Position numbers and translations under genes: made by a program
Assembly: GCF_001905795.1 (NCBI RefSeq)
Contig: NZ_LIXJ01000012.1
Span: 1-64,000, forward strand
Direction: 5' to 3'
DNA length: 64,000 bases
Source of the DNA: Streptomyces sp. CB01580
GTDB taxonomy: Bacteria; Actinomycetota; Actinomycetes; Streptomycetales; Streptomycetaceae
In this document: one piece after another, positions 1-8,101 of the stretch
Layout of the letters: every line of letters begins with the position of its first letter
Position numbering within the stretch: the stretch's first letter is position 1
The notes under the pieces: model-generated
What the model saw: only the letters and a program-made list of their open reading frames with translations
The model's database searches: none
What the model was told of the DNA's origin: nothing

Positions 1-54
1 CATCGTCAGTGAGTTCAGTACGCGCCATACCAGATTCCTACCCGCCGCGAACGA

Positions 55-363
55 TCAACGGAAGAGGCATCTCACGCCTTGATCACGACTCAGGACAGGC
101 CCTAACGCTTCCTCATCGGAGAACGCACAGATCCAGTCCAGGCCCCCGAACTCGGCAGTCCACAGCCCATCTCGCTCCTCCAGCGGCACCAGCACCACGC
201 GGCTACGGGAGTCCGCGAGCCGCTCCCGTACCGCCTCCCGAGCCTGTTCCACGGGATCGACCTCTGCTGGAAGCACACGCGCAACCGGCGGCACCGTCGG
301 CGTTGAAGCCGCTCGTTTGACAGCCTCGGCCTTCAGATGAGCCCACTCCTCGTCAAACCCCAC
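55..363 (-). CDS. Small hypothetical protein, possibly a truncated SseB-like protein
   Basis: A 102-residue reading frame begins MGFDEEWAHLKAEA. The stretch VLVPLEERDGLWTAEFGGLD followed by WICAFSDEEAL resembles the core strand-helix segment of SseB-type proteins common in Streptomyces. Those proteins normally continue for tens of residues after this segment. Here the frame ends abruptly in a basic tail (SRDQGVRCLFR), which suggests truncation or a frameshift. No cellular role can be inferred. It may equally be a short intact lineage-specific gene. Bases 1-54 downstream hold nothing I recognise. Confidence 0.4.
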   Translation of the reverse strand: MGFDEEWAHLKAEAVKRAASTPTVPPVARVLPAEVDPVEQAREAVRERLADSRSRVVLVPLEERDGLWTAEFGGLDWICAFSDEEALGPVLSRDQGVRCLFR

Positions 364-506
364 CCAGAACCTCCGTCGGCTCGCTGGTCAGCTCCAGAAT
401 GCCAGCTCGTCACCCCCGGCTGTTCGAGCCGAAGCACCTCGGACTCATCAGGATCCGGCCACAACGAGGCGTCGGCTGTCCGCTGAACGGACGTAGGCTC
501 GGGGGT

Positions 507-1409
507 ATGAGCCTGCGCCTGAGCACCGTGATCCTGCCCGTCGACCGCTGGCACGAGGCCGGCCGTGCCACGTGGCAGCGCGCCGAGGAACTCGGCTTCC
601 ACGCGGCGTACACCTATGACCACCTGTCCTGGCGGTCCTTCCGGGACGGCCCGTGGTTCGGTGCGGTGCCCACCCTCACCGCCGCCGCGGCGGCCACCGA
701 GCGGCTTCGCCTCGGCACGCTCGTCACCTCGCCCAACTTCAGGCATCCGGTGACCCTGGCCAAGGAGCTGATCTCGCTCGACGACATCTCCGGCGGCCGG
801 ATCACGCTCGGCATCGGGGCGGGAGGCAGCGGCTTCGACGCCACCGCACTCGGGCAGGAGGCATGGACGCCGAAGGAGCGCGCGGACCGGTTCGGCGAGT
901 TCCTCCCTCTGCTCGACCGGCTGCTCACCGAGGACGCGGTCACCCACCAGGGCACGCACTACTCCGCGCACGAGGCCCGCACCATCCCCGGCTGCGTCCA
1001 GCGCCCCCGGCTCCCGTTCGCGGTCGCCGCGACCGGGCCGCGCGGGCTGAGGCTCGCGGCGCGGTACGGCCAGGCGTGGGTGACGACCGGCGATCCGAAG
1101 CTGTACGAGGAGGGCACCCCGGAGCAGTCGGTGGACGCCCTGCGCATGCAGGCCGAGAAGCTGGGCAAGGCGTGCGCGGAGGTCGGCCGGGACGTGGCCG
1201 AGCTCGACCAAGTCCTGCTGACCGGCTTCACCCCGGACCGGGGCCGCCCGCTGGAGTCCGTGGACGCCTTCGTGGACTTCGCGGGACGCCACCGCGACCT
1301 CGGCTTCACCGAGATCGTGATCCACTGGCCGATTCCCGACTCCGACTTCGCCGCGGACGAGAAGGTCTTCGAGCGCATCGCCACCGAGGGCGTGGCGCAG
1401 CTCGGCTGA
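507..1409 (+). CDS. LLM-class flavin/F420-dependent oxidoreductase
   Basis: This 300-residue protein has the luciferase-like monooxygenase TIM-barrel pattern. An N-terminal strand MSLRLSTVILPVDRW is followed by AAYTYDHLSW, then RLRLGTLVTSPNFRHPVTLAKE and LDDISGGRITLGIGAGGSGFD, the typical cofactor-pocket segments of F420-dependent members. The second half has GWTPKERADRFGE-like helices and the AATGPRGLRLAARYGQAWVT motif. I chose the ATG at 507 because the upstream in-frame codons do not look coding and homologs begin just before the first barrel strand. The substrate is unknown; many actinobacterial paralogs exist. It is monocistronic and converges on kptA. Confidence 0.85.
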   Translation: MSLRLSTVILPVDRWHEAGRATWQRAEELGFHAAYTYDHLSWRSFRDGPWFGAVPTLTAAAAATERLRLGTLVTSPNFRHPVTLAKELISLDDISGGRITLGIGAGGSGFDATALGQEAWTPKERADRFGEFLPLLDRLLTEDAVTHQGTHYSAHEARTIPGCVQRPRLPFAVAATGPRGLRLAARYGQAWVTTGDPKLYEEGTPEQSVDALRMQAEKLGKACAEVGRDVAELDQVLLTGFTPDRGRPLESVDAFVDFAGRHRDLGFTEIVIHWPIPDSDFAADEKVFERIATEGVAQLG

Positions 1410-1566
1410 TCTGCGCTTCGTCGCCGGCCCTTACGTCGCCGAACGGCGGGGACGAACGGCAGTGCGCGCACTCGTCCGCCCCGCTCCGGGGACGGTTTCC
1501 CGACGTCTCCGGGGCCCGTGTTCCTCGTCGTCCGGCCCCGCACGACCCGGGCGACGCCCCGCGGGT

Positions 1567-2109
1567 TCAGCCACGCAGGCGCAGGAACGAGGGCGGCACG
1601 GCGGCGGTGAGCCAGACGCCGTTGGCGCTGACGTAGAAGGTGTGGCCCGCACGGTGCATCGCGCCGGCGTCCACCGACAGGACGACCGGACGGCCGCGAC
1701 GTGCTCCGACCCTGGTCGCCGTCTCGCGGTCGGGCGAGAGATGGACGTGTGTGCGGTCCATGGGGCGCAGGCCCTCGCTGCGGATCGCGTCCAGCACACG
1801 GCCCACGGTGCCGTGGTAGAGGTACGCGGGCGGATCGCACGGCGGCAGGCCGAGGTCCACGGGGACGGTGTGGCCCTGGCTGGCGCGGATGCGACCGTTC
1901 TCGACGGCGAAGCGCTGCTTGTCGTTGACGGCCACGACATGGTCGAGCTCGGCACGGGTGAGGGAGAAGCCGTGGCGCGCCGTGGCGCGCAGCAGCTCGT
2001 CGATCGGCACCCATCCATGGGCGTCGAGCGCGATTCCGATTCGCTCCGGTCGATGTCGCAGGTGTTTCGAGAGGTATTTGGACACCTTCACGGTGCGTTT
2101 TTCGTCCAT
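1567..2109 (-). CDS. kptA: RNA 2'-phosphotransferase (KptA/Tpt1 family)
   Basis: A 180-residue protein, the usual length for KptA. Tpt1/KptA enzymes move an internal RNA 2'-phosphate onto NAD+, giving ADP-ribose 1'',2''-cyclic phosphate. The N-terminal winged-helix part has SKYLSKHLRHRPE with the conserved Arg/His and GWVPIDELL. The ADP-ribosyltransferase-like part has YLYHGT, THVHLSPD, GRPVVLSVDA and GHTFYVSANGVWLT. The natural bacterial substrate is unclear, because bacteria lack the yeast tRNA-splicing pathway that makes 2'-phosphates. Its upstream region contains DnaA-box-like sequences. Confidence 0.93.
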   Translation of the reverse strand: MDEKRTVKVSKYLSKHLRHRPERIGIALDAHGWVPIDELLRATARHGFSLTRAELDHVVAVNDKQRFAVENGRIRASQGHTVPVDLGLPPCDPPAYLYHGTVGRVLDAIRSEGLRPMDRTHVHLSPDRETATRVGARRGRPVVLSVDAGAMHRAGHTFYVSANGVWLTAAVPPSFLRLRG

Positions 2110-2208
2110 GTCCTCAGCCTGCCGGGGCTGTTTCCGGTGCGCATCCGCATTTCATAGTGATTCACTGAAGCAATTTTATTTGCTTCGATAATTTTTTCCA
2201 TCCAGGTT

Positions 2209-2262
2209 TGGTCCACAGCCAACTCGACTTATCCACAGGCACGTTGATCATTCTGTGGACAA
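2209..2262. promoter_or_regulatory. Mini-cluster of DnaA-box sequences
   Basis: Within 54 bp there are TTATCCACA at 2229-2237, TGTGGACAA at 2254-2262 (reverse complement TTGTCCACA, the preferred Streptomyces DnaA box) and a weaker TGGTCCACA at 2209-2217. The sites lie in the AT-richer gap between kptA and the merR-like gene. They could titrate DnaA or couple kptA transcription to DnaA. Seen directly; the function is inferred. Confidence 0.55.
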
Positions 2263-2275
2263 GCCGCCTGTAGGG

Positions 2276-3256
2276 TCAGGTGATTTGGTCAACAGGTGCT
2301 GTTTTGGAATCGGATGAGGCAAGTGCATCCAATGTTCTTGCCTGCACCTCTCGTTCGGCAGCTGCCGTCACGAATGCGGAGACGTTGTCCGTACCAACAA
2401 GCCGCCGAACACGGCCAATTGTCTCCCTGGGGACGGATACCGGCGTCGTTTCGGGGGCCGAGGAGCCGGGGGCGGGAGCCGTGTGCGTGCTCAGGTGATG
2501 ACGCAGGTGGAGCGTGGCGAACGTCCTCATGGCCCGGGCGAGTTCCGCGTCCACCGTCTGTTGGGCGAGCGGGCGCAGTCTGCGCACCATGGCGGCGGCA
2601 TCTACCGCATCCGCGTCCGTGGGCGGATGCTGGCCCAGGTAGCGCGCGAAGACGTGTTCGTCGGTGAACTCCAGGAAACGAGCCGCTATTTCCTCCACCT
2701 GTCCTCGAAGTTCTCTCAGGTGTGCGGAGATCGCGCGCAGTGGAACACCGGCGGCGTGCAATTCCACCGCCACGGCGAGCTCCTGTGGACTGGGGACCAG
2801 GAATTCGTCGTCCCGTCCCGGGACGCGTTCCAGCACGCCGAGGTCCACCGCCTCGGCGACCGCCTCGTCGTCCGGGCTGCCGCCGAGCCGGGCGTTCAGC
2901 TCGGCCCGCGTGATCCGGCCGGCCCGCTCGTCCGTCCAGGGGCCGTGCACCTCGGCGACGAGACCTAGCACCCCGCCCAGACCGCGGCCGGCGTCCCAGG
3001 CGTCCAGCAGCTCCTTGATGCTGGCCAGGGTGTAACCGCGATCCAGCAGGTCCGCGATCTGCCGGAGCCGGGCCAGGTGGCTGTCCCGGTACACATTGGC
3101 CCGGCCGCGCCGCTCCGGCGTCGGCAGCAGTCCGCGGTCCTGGTAGGCGCGGATCGTGCGGACCGTGGTTCCGCTGGCATGGGCCAGGTCCTCGATCCGG
3201 TACTCGGCGGCGGACCGCTCCGCCGCCGCGGACGGCGACTGCCCGGCGCCGGTCAC
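2276..3256 (-). CDS. MerR-family transcriptional regulator
   Basis: A 326-residue protein. A MerR winged-helix domain occupies roughly residues 19-85: YRIEDLAHASGTTVRTIRAY, then QDRGLLPTPERRGRANVY, then ADLLDRGYTLASIKELLD. A long all-helical effector/dimerisation region follows, much longer than metal-sensing MerR proteins, and no Cys-rich metal loop is visible. The GTG start overlaps the stop of the upstream EphD-like gene by 4 bp (GTGA), so it is the third gene of an operon with the M24 peptidase and EphD-like protein. It probably controls that operon. The direct repeat at 5925-5945 upstream of the first gene is a candidate binding site. Confidence 0.85.
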   Translation of the reverse strand: MTGAGQSPSAAAERSAAEYRIEDLAHASGTTVRTIRAYQDRGLLPTPERRGRANVYRDSHLARLRQIADLLDRGYTLASIKELLDAWDAGRGLGGVLGLVAEVHGPWTDERAGRITRAELNARLGGSPDDEAVAEAVDLGVLERVPGRDDEFLVPSPQELAVAVELHAAGVPLRAISAHLRELRGQVEEIAARFLEFTDEHVFARYLGQHPPTDADAVDAAAMVRRLRPLAQQTVDAELARAMRTFATLHLRHHLSTHTAPAPGSSAPETTPVSVPRETIGRVRRLVGTDNVSAFVTAAAEREVQARTLDALASSDSKTAPVDQIT

Positions 3257-5034
3257 AGCGGCGGCTTCAGACGGGCGATCCCGCGCAGCGCGCCGGGACT
3301 GAAGCGGGCCAGGAGCCGGGCGCCGCGGGCCTCCGGCGTCACCGGCACGACGGCCTGGTTGCGCACCACGGCCTTGAGGACGGCGTCGGCGACCCGCTCC
3401 GGGGGATAGTTGCGCAGCCCGTACAGCCGGACGGCCCGCTTGCGCAGCCGTGCCTCCTCCGTGGTGTCGGCACCGGCGAAGCGCGCGGTGGCGGTGATGC
3501 CGGTGTTGACGATGCCGGGGCAGATAGCGCTGACCCCGATCGACCGGTCGGCGAACTCGGCCCGCAGGCATTCGCTGAGCATCAGCACGGCTGCCTTGGA
3601 GGTGCTGTACGCGGGCAGGGCGCGGGAGGGCTGATAGGCGGCGGCAGAGGCGGTGTTGACGATGTGGCCGCCCTGGCCGCGCTCGGCCATCTGCCTGCCG
3701 AAGATCCGACAGCCGTGGATGACGCCCCACAGATTGACGTCGAGGACGTTCCTCCAGTCCTCGCTCGTGGTCTCCAGGAAGGATCCGGACAGGCCGATCC
3801 CGGCGTTGTTGACCAGGACGTCGACGATGCCGTACTCGGCGGCGACCTTGTCGGCGAGCTTCTCCATCGCCTGCTCGTCGCTGACGTCGACCACTTCGCC
3901 CCAGGCGGCGGGGGACCCGATCAGCCGGGCCATCTCGGCCGTCCTGGCAGCGCCCTCCGCGTTCCGGTCCACAGCCACCACTCGGGCACCCGCCTCGGCG
4001 AAGGCGAACGCGGTGGCCCGGCCGATGCCACCGGCCGCGCCCGTCACCAGGACCAGCTGCCCGGCGAACCGGTCCGCGTACGCCCCGGTCGGCCCGGTGT
4101 CCCGCACCGGCCGGCCGCTCTCCTGCGACGCCTCGTTGGCGGCGACGAACTCGCTGATCCAGGAGGCGAGACGGTCCGGCCGGGTGCGCGGCACCCAGTG
4201 CTTGGCCGGCAGCGTGCGGCGCAGCGACTGCGGTGCCCACAGCTCCAGTCGGTCGTACAGCTTCTCCGAGAGGAAGACGTCACCGGTCGGCGTGATCAAC
4301 TGGACCGGCGCGTGCGCGTAGGCGTCGGTGCGGGGCCGGCGCAGCCGGGCCCGCACGTTGTCGCGGTAGAGCCAGGCGCCGTGCGCCGCGTCATTGGGCA
4401 GGGAGGGCGTCGGGTAGTCGTCCGTGGGCACCTTCTCCAGCCGTCGCAGGACTTCCGGCCACCGTTTGCCGAGCGGACCGCGCCAGGCGAGCTCGGGCAG
4501 GACCGGGGTGTGCAGCAGGTAGACGTACCAGGACTTGGCTCCCTGGCCGAGCAGCTGTCCCACCCGGCGCGGGGTGGGCCGCGTCATCCGCTGTTTGATC
4601 CAGTGCCCGAAGTGGTCCAGCGAGGGCCCGGACATCGAGGTGAACGAGGCGATCCGGCCCTCGGTGCGCTCGACCGTGACGAACTCCCAGGACTGGACCG
4701 AACCCCAGTCGTGCCCGACCAGATGGACCGGACGGTCCGGGCTCACCGCGTCGACGACGGCCAGGAAGTCGTCGGTCAGCTTCTCCAGGGTGAAGCCGCC
4801 GCGCAGCGGCCTGGGCGCGGTGGACCGGCCGTGACCGCGCACGTCGTACAGCACCACGTGCCACTGTTCGGCCAGCTGCCGTGCCACATCCGCCCAGACC
4901 TCCTTGCTGTCCGGATAGCCGTGGACGAGGACGATCGTCGGCCGCTTCTCGTCGCCCAACTCGGCCACGCACAGCTCGATTTCACCCGTGCGGACCCGGC
5001 GCTCCCGCGCCCCCGTCAGACCCTGCGGACTCAT
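3253..5034 (-). CDS. Epoxide hydrolase-like alpha/beta hydrolase fused to short-chain dehydrogenase (EphD-like)
   Basis: A 593-residue two-domain protein. Residues ~15-290 form an alpha/beta hydrolase with HGYPDS (oxyanion loop) and GHDWGS. The nucleophile elbow carries Asp, as in epoxide hydrolases and haloalkane dehalogenases, not Ser. Residues ~315-593 form a classical SDR with VTGAAGGIG (dinucleotide binding), LVNNAGIG and the catalytic YSTSK. Length and domain order match EphD of Mycobacterium tuberculosis (about 590 aa), which acts on epoxy-mycolate-type substrates. Streptomyces lacks mycolates, so the lipid substrate here is unknown. The ATG overlaps the M24 peptidase stop (ATGA) and the gene's own stop overlaps the merR-like start, indicating tight translational coupling. 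Confidence 0.88.
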   Translation of the reverse strand: MSPQGLTGARERRVRTGEIELCVAELGDEKRPTIVLVHGYPDSKEVWADVARQLAEQWHVVLYDVRGHGRSTAPRPLRGGFTLEKLTDDFLAVVDAVSPDRPVHLVGHDWGSVQSWEFVTVERTEGRIASFTSMSGPSLDHFGHWIKQRMTRPTPRRVGQLLGQGAKSWYVYLLHTPVLPELAWRGPLGKRWPEVLRRLEKVPTDDYPTPSLPNDAAHGAWLYRDNVRARLRRPRTDAYAHAPVQLITPTGDVFLSEKLYDRLELWAPQSLRRTLPAKHWVPRTRPDRLASWISEFVAANEASQESGRPVRDTGPTGAYADRFAGQLVLVTGAAGGIGRATAFAFAEAGARVVAVDRNAEGAARTAEMARLIGSPAAWGEVVDVSDEQAMEKLADKVAAEYGIVDVLVNNAGIGLSGSFLETTSEDWRNVLDVNLWGVIHGCRIFGRQMAERGQGGHIVNTASAAAYQPSRALPAYSTSKAAVLMLSECLRAEFADRSIGVSAICPGIVNTGITATARFAGADTTEEARLRKRAVRLYGLRNYPPERVADAVLKAVVRNQAVVPVTPEARGARLLARFSPGALRGIARLKPPL

Positions 5035-5882
5035 GCCGCCACCCTCTCCTCGGCCCAGCGCCGCACATGCGGCAGATCGTCGTCCAGCCAGAAGGCGCTC
5101 TGTTCGGGATCCTTGGAGTCGGTGACCACCAGGATCTCCTCGAACTTGGCGCCCGTACCCCGGAATCCGAGGTGGGGCTCGACCGCCCACAGCCCCGGCC
5201 GCGGCGGGTGGTCGGAGAAGCGGTACGGGCTCCACAGCGGCGACCAGCCCTCCCGGTGGCCGTGCAGCGCGTCGCTCAGCAGCCCCTTGAGGGACTGGGC
5301 GCCGAAGCCGAACACATGCGGGGACCAACGGCGTTCGGGAACGCGGTCGATCTTGTGGGCGATGACGCCGAAGGGATACGCGCGATGCCGGTTGGCGTAC
5401 CCCTGCTCGACCATCAGCCGGTCGACGTCCTCGTAGATCTCGCGCAGCGGGCGTCGCTCCCGCACCTCGCGCAGGATCAGCTCGCGGTGCGCCTCCAGAT
5501 CGGCGAGGAGCTTGTCGTGCAGGGGGTTGGGCCCGAGACAGCCGGAATACCCGATGTCCGCCGTGAACCCCTTGTACACCGGGGCCATGTCGAGAATGAA
5601 CGGCATCCCCGGCTCCAGCCGCCGGTCGGTCGGGAAGAATTGCAGGGGCACCTTGAAACCGGCGAACGCCGTCCGGTCCCCGAACCAGGCGAACGGGAGG
5701 TGGAACCAGTCCCGGACCCCGCGCTCGCGCAGCCAGTCGCGCTGCATCCTGGCCGCCTCGCGCTCGGTCACCCCCGGCACGAGCCGTCCGGCGACCGCCT
5801 CGGCGCAGGCGTACGCGAGACGCTGCACCTCCGCGAACCCCCGCAGCTCCGGGGCTCGTTCGTCCTTCACTGCCGAAGCCAT
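5031..5882 (-). CDS. M24-family metallopeptidase (aminopeptidase P/creatinase fold)
   Basis: A 283-residue pita-bread-fold protein. Candidate metal ligands are visible in order: the two Asp of LDMAPVYKGFTADIGYSG, the His in IAHKID or SPHVFGFG, the Glu in LWAVEPHLGF, and FEEILVV near the C-terminus. It lacks the long N-terminal domain of true aminopeptidase P, so it is a short M24 member and its substrate cannot be stated. It is the first gene of a three-gene operon with the EphD-like and MerR genes. The ATG start was chosen because the protein begins naturally there (MASAVKDERAPELRGFAEVQ) after the promoter-like region. Confidence 0.82.
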   Translation of the reverse strand: MASAVKDERAPELRGFAEVQRLAYACAEAVAGRLVPGVTEREAARMQRDWLRERGVRDWFHLPFAWFGDRTAFAGFKVPLQFFPTDRRLEPGMPFILDMAPVYKGFTADIGYSGCLGPNPLHDKLLADLEAHRELILREVRERRPLREIYEDVDRLMVEQGYANRHRAYPFGVIAHKIDRVPERRWSPHVFGFGAQSLKGLLSDALHGHREGWSPLWSPYRFSDHPPRPGLWAVEPHLGFRGTGAKFEEILVVTDSKDPEQSAFWLDDDLPHVRRWAEERVAA

Positions 5883-5924
5883 GCCACCGTCCGTTCCCTG
5901 CTGTGTGCGGTACGTGTCCGTAAC

Positions 5925-5945
5925 GTGACACTGATGAATGTGACA
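5925..5945. promoter_or_regulatory. Direct repeat GTGACA-N9-GTGACA, candidate regulator site
   Basis: GTGACA occurs at 5925-5930 and 5940-5945, a 15-bp period, about 45 bp upstream of the M24 peptidase start and between divergent operons. On the minus strand it reads TGTCAC-N9-TGTCAC. Its position fits a site for the MerR-like regulator encoded at the end of the operon, though MerR operators are usually inverted repeats within a long promoter spacer. A TTTTCCACA-like DnaA box also occurs near 5980. Confidence 0.35.
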
Positions 5946-6125
5946 ATGTCCCGCGGCTACGTCAAGGGGTGTGTGGAGACCTGTGGAAAACCGCGGATGC
6001 CCGTCACGGCCCCGGATCCCCCTCCGGGTGGTGGTCCCCCTACGGGCCCGTACACCTGGAGGCTGAGGTGCTGTCCAACCCCAGGGCTGATGTGCTGTGT
6101 GGCCCGCGCCACTACCGTCGGAGCC

Positions 6126-7193
6126 GTGACTGTCATCGCGACCGAAAGCCTGAGCAAGCGGTTCCCACGGGTGACCGCGCTCGACCGGCTCTCCCTGGAC
6201 ATCGGACCCGGCGTGACCGGCCTGGTGGGTTCCAACGGAGCCGGTAAATCCACATTGATCAAGATCCTGCTGGGTCTGTCCCCCGCCACCGAGGGCCGGG
6301 CCACGGTGCTCGGTCTCGATGTCGCCACCGACGGCGCCGCCATCCGGGAGCGGGTCGGGTACATGCCCGAGCACGACTGCCTGCCGCCGGACGTCTCGGC
6401 CACCGAGTTCGTCGTCCACATGGCGCGGATGTCCGGTCTGCCGCCCACCGCCGCGCGTGAGCGCACGGCGGACACCCTGCGCCACGTCGGCCTGTACGAG
6501 GAGCGCTACCGCCCCATCGGCGGCTACTCGACGGGCATGAAGCAGCGAGTGAAGCTGGCCCAGGCACTCGTGCACGACCCGCGGCTGGTTCTGCTCGACG
6601 AGCCCACCAACGGTCTGGACCCGGTCGGCCGTGACGAGATGCTCGGGCTGATCCGCCGCGTCCACACCGATTTCGGCATCTCGGTCCTGGTCACCTCGCA
6701 CCTCCTGGGCGAGCTGGAACGCACCTGTGACCACGTCGTCGTCATCGACGGCGGCTCCCTGCTGCGGTCCAGCTCCACCAGCGACTTCACCCAGACCACC
6801 ACGACCCTCGCGGTCGAGGTCACCGACAGCGACACCCATCCGGACGGCACGGCCGCGCTGCGCCGGGCCCTCGTCCGGGCCGGCGTCGGTCTCGTGGGCC
6901 AGGACGGTCTGGACGGACAGGGGCTGCCCGGCGCGGGCCACATCCTGCTGGTCGAGGCCACTGGCGAGGAGACGTACGACATCGTGCGCGACAGCGTCGC
7001 CGCGCTCGGGCTCGGCCTCGTACGGATGGAACAGCGGCGCCACCACATCGCCGAGGTCTTCCGCACCGAGGAGGAGCCCAGGGCCGGCGCCGCGGGAGGT
7101 ACCGCGGCCGTGCCGGCGCCCGCCGAGCCCGCGTCCGGGCCCGCCGAGGCCGCCGACCGGAAGGGCCTTGCAGCAGAGGGGGATCGGCCGTGA
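6126..7193 (+). CDS. ABC transporter ATP-binding protein (first of two)
   Basis: A 355-residue ABC-2-type exporter ATPase. Walker A is GSNGAGKS, the signature loop is YSTGMKQR, Walker B is LVLLDEPTNGLD, and the H-loop is VTSHLL. The C-terminal ~130 residues form the regulatory extension common in this family and end in an Ala/Gly/Pro-rich tail. The GTG start at 6126 begins TVIATESLSKRFP, which fits the family. It is the first gene of a four-gene unit with a permease, a second ATPase and a second permease. The transported substrate cannot be inferred. Confidence 0.9.
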   Translation: MTVIATESLSKRFPRVTALDRLSLDIGPGVTGLVGSNGAGKSTLIKILLGLSPATEGRATVLGLDVATDGAAIRERVGYMPEHDCLPPDVSATEFVVHMARMSGLPPTAARERTADTLRHVGLYEERYRPIGGYSTGMKQRVKLAQALVHDPRLVLLDEPTNGLDPVGRDEMLGLIRRVHTDFGISVLVTSHLLGELERTCDHVVVIDGGSLLRSSSTSDFTQTTTTLAVEVTDSDTHPDGTAALRRALVRAGVGLVGQDGLDGQGLPGAGHILLVEATGEETYDIVRDSVAALGLGLVRMEQRRHHIAEVFRTEEEPRAGAAGGTAAVPAPAEPASGPAEAADRKGLAAEGDRP

Positions 7194-8101
7194 CGAGCAC
7201 ACAGACCGGAGCCGTGAGCGGGAGCGACACCTCCCGTATCCACAACATCGGGTACCGCTCCTACGACGGTCCCCGGCTCGGCCGCGGCTATGCGCGCCGT
7301 TCGCTGTACTCGCAGTCCCTGCGGGGCGCCTTCGGACTGGGACGTTCCGCCAAGTCCAAGGTGCTGCCGATGCTTCTCCTCGGCGTGATGTGCATGGTCG
7401 CGGCGATCATCGTCGCCGTCTCCATCTCCATTCCGGGCAGCACGGCCCTGCAGATCAAGTACACGTCCTTCGCGATCTACATGCAGGCCGTCATCGGCCT
7501 GTTCGTCGCCGCCCAGGCGCCGCAGTCGGTTTCCAGAGATCTGCGTTTCAGAAGCGTTCCGCTGTACTTCTCCCGACCGATCGAGCGCGTCGACTACGTC
7601 GTGGCCAAACTGGCTGCCATGGCGTCCGCGCTGCTCATCCTCACCGGGGCGCCACTCGTGATCCTTTATGCGGGCGCGCTGCTGGGGAAGTTCGACTTCG
7701 TCGAGCAGACCAAGGGATTCGGACAAGGGATGCTGTCGGTGACGCTGCTCTCTGTACTCTTCGCCGGACTGGGGCTGGTGATGGCGGCACTGACGCCGCG
7801 CCGCGGCTTCGGTGTCGCCGCGGTGATCGCCGTGCTGACCATCTCCTACGGCGCGGTCTCCACGGTGCAGGCCATCGCCTGGCAGACGGGTTCCGAGGGC
7901 GCCGTCGAGTGGCTGGGGCTGTTCTCCCCGATCACGCTGATCGGGGGCGTGCAGGCCGCGTTCCTCGGCGCCAGTTCGCCCTTCCCCGGCGGGGCGGTCC
8001 CCGGGGTCGGGGTCGGTGCGGTCTATCTGTTCGCTGTTCTCGCGCTCGTCGCCGGCTCGTACGCCGTACTGATGCGCCGCTACCGGAGGGTCGGACTGTG
8101 A
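7190..8101 (+). CDS. ABC-2-type transporter permease (first of two)
   Basis: A 303-residue membrane protein with about six hydrophobic segments, including MLLLGVMCMVAAIIVAVSI, the AIYMQAVIGLFVAAQAPQ region, ALLILTGAPLVILYAGALL, LLSVLFAGLGLVMAAL and a C-terminal YLFAVLALVAGSYAVLM. The central SRDLRFRSVPLYFSRPIER loop between segments is typical of ABC-2 permeases. GTG overlaps the preceding stop, and its own stop overlaps the next GTG. It should form the membrane channel with the ATPase encoded just upstream. Confidence 0.88.
   Translation: MTSTQTGAVSGSDTSRIHNIGYRSYDGPRLGRGYARRSLYSQSLRGAFGLGRSAKSKVLPMLLLGVMCMVAAIIVAVSISIPGSTALQIKYTSFAIYMQAVIGLFVAAQAPQSVSRDLRFRSVPLYFSRPIERVDYVVAKLAAMASALLILTGAPLVILYAGALLGKFDFVEQTKGFGQGMLSVTLLSVLFAGLGLVMAALTPRRGFGVAAVIAVLTISYGAVSTVQAIAWQTGSEGAVEWLGLFSPITLIGGVQAAFLGASSPFPGGAVPGVGVGAVYLFAVLALVAGSYAVLMRRYRRVGL

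Noticed and set aside
333..1325. Long minus-strand frame opposite the luciferase-like gene
   Set aside because: Antisense shadow of a gene with strong codon bias; Arg/Gly/Ala-rich, with no motif.
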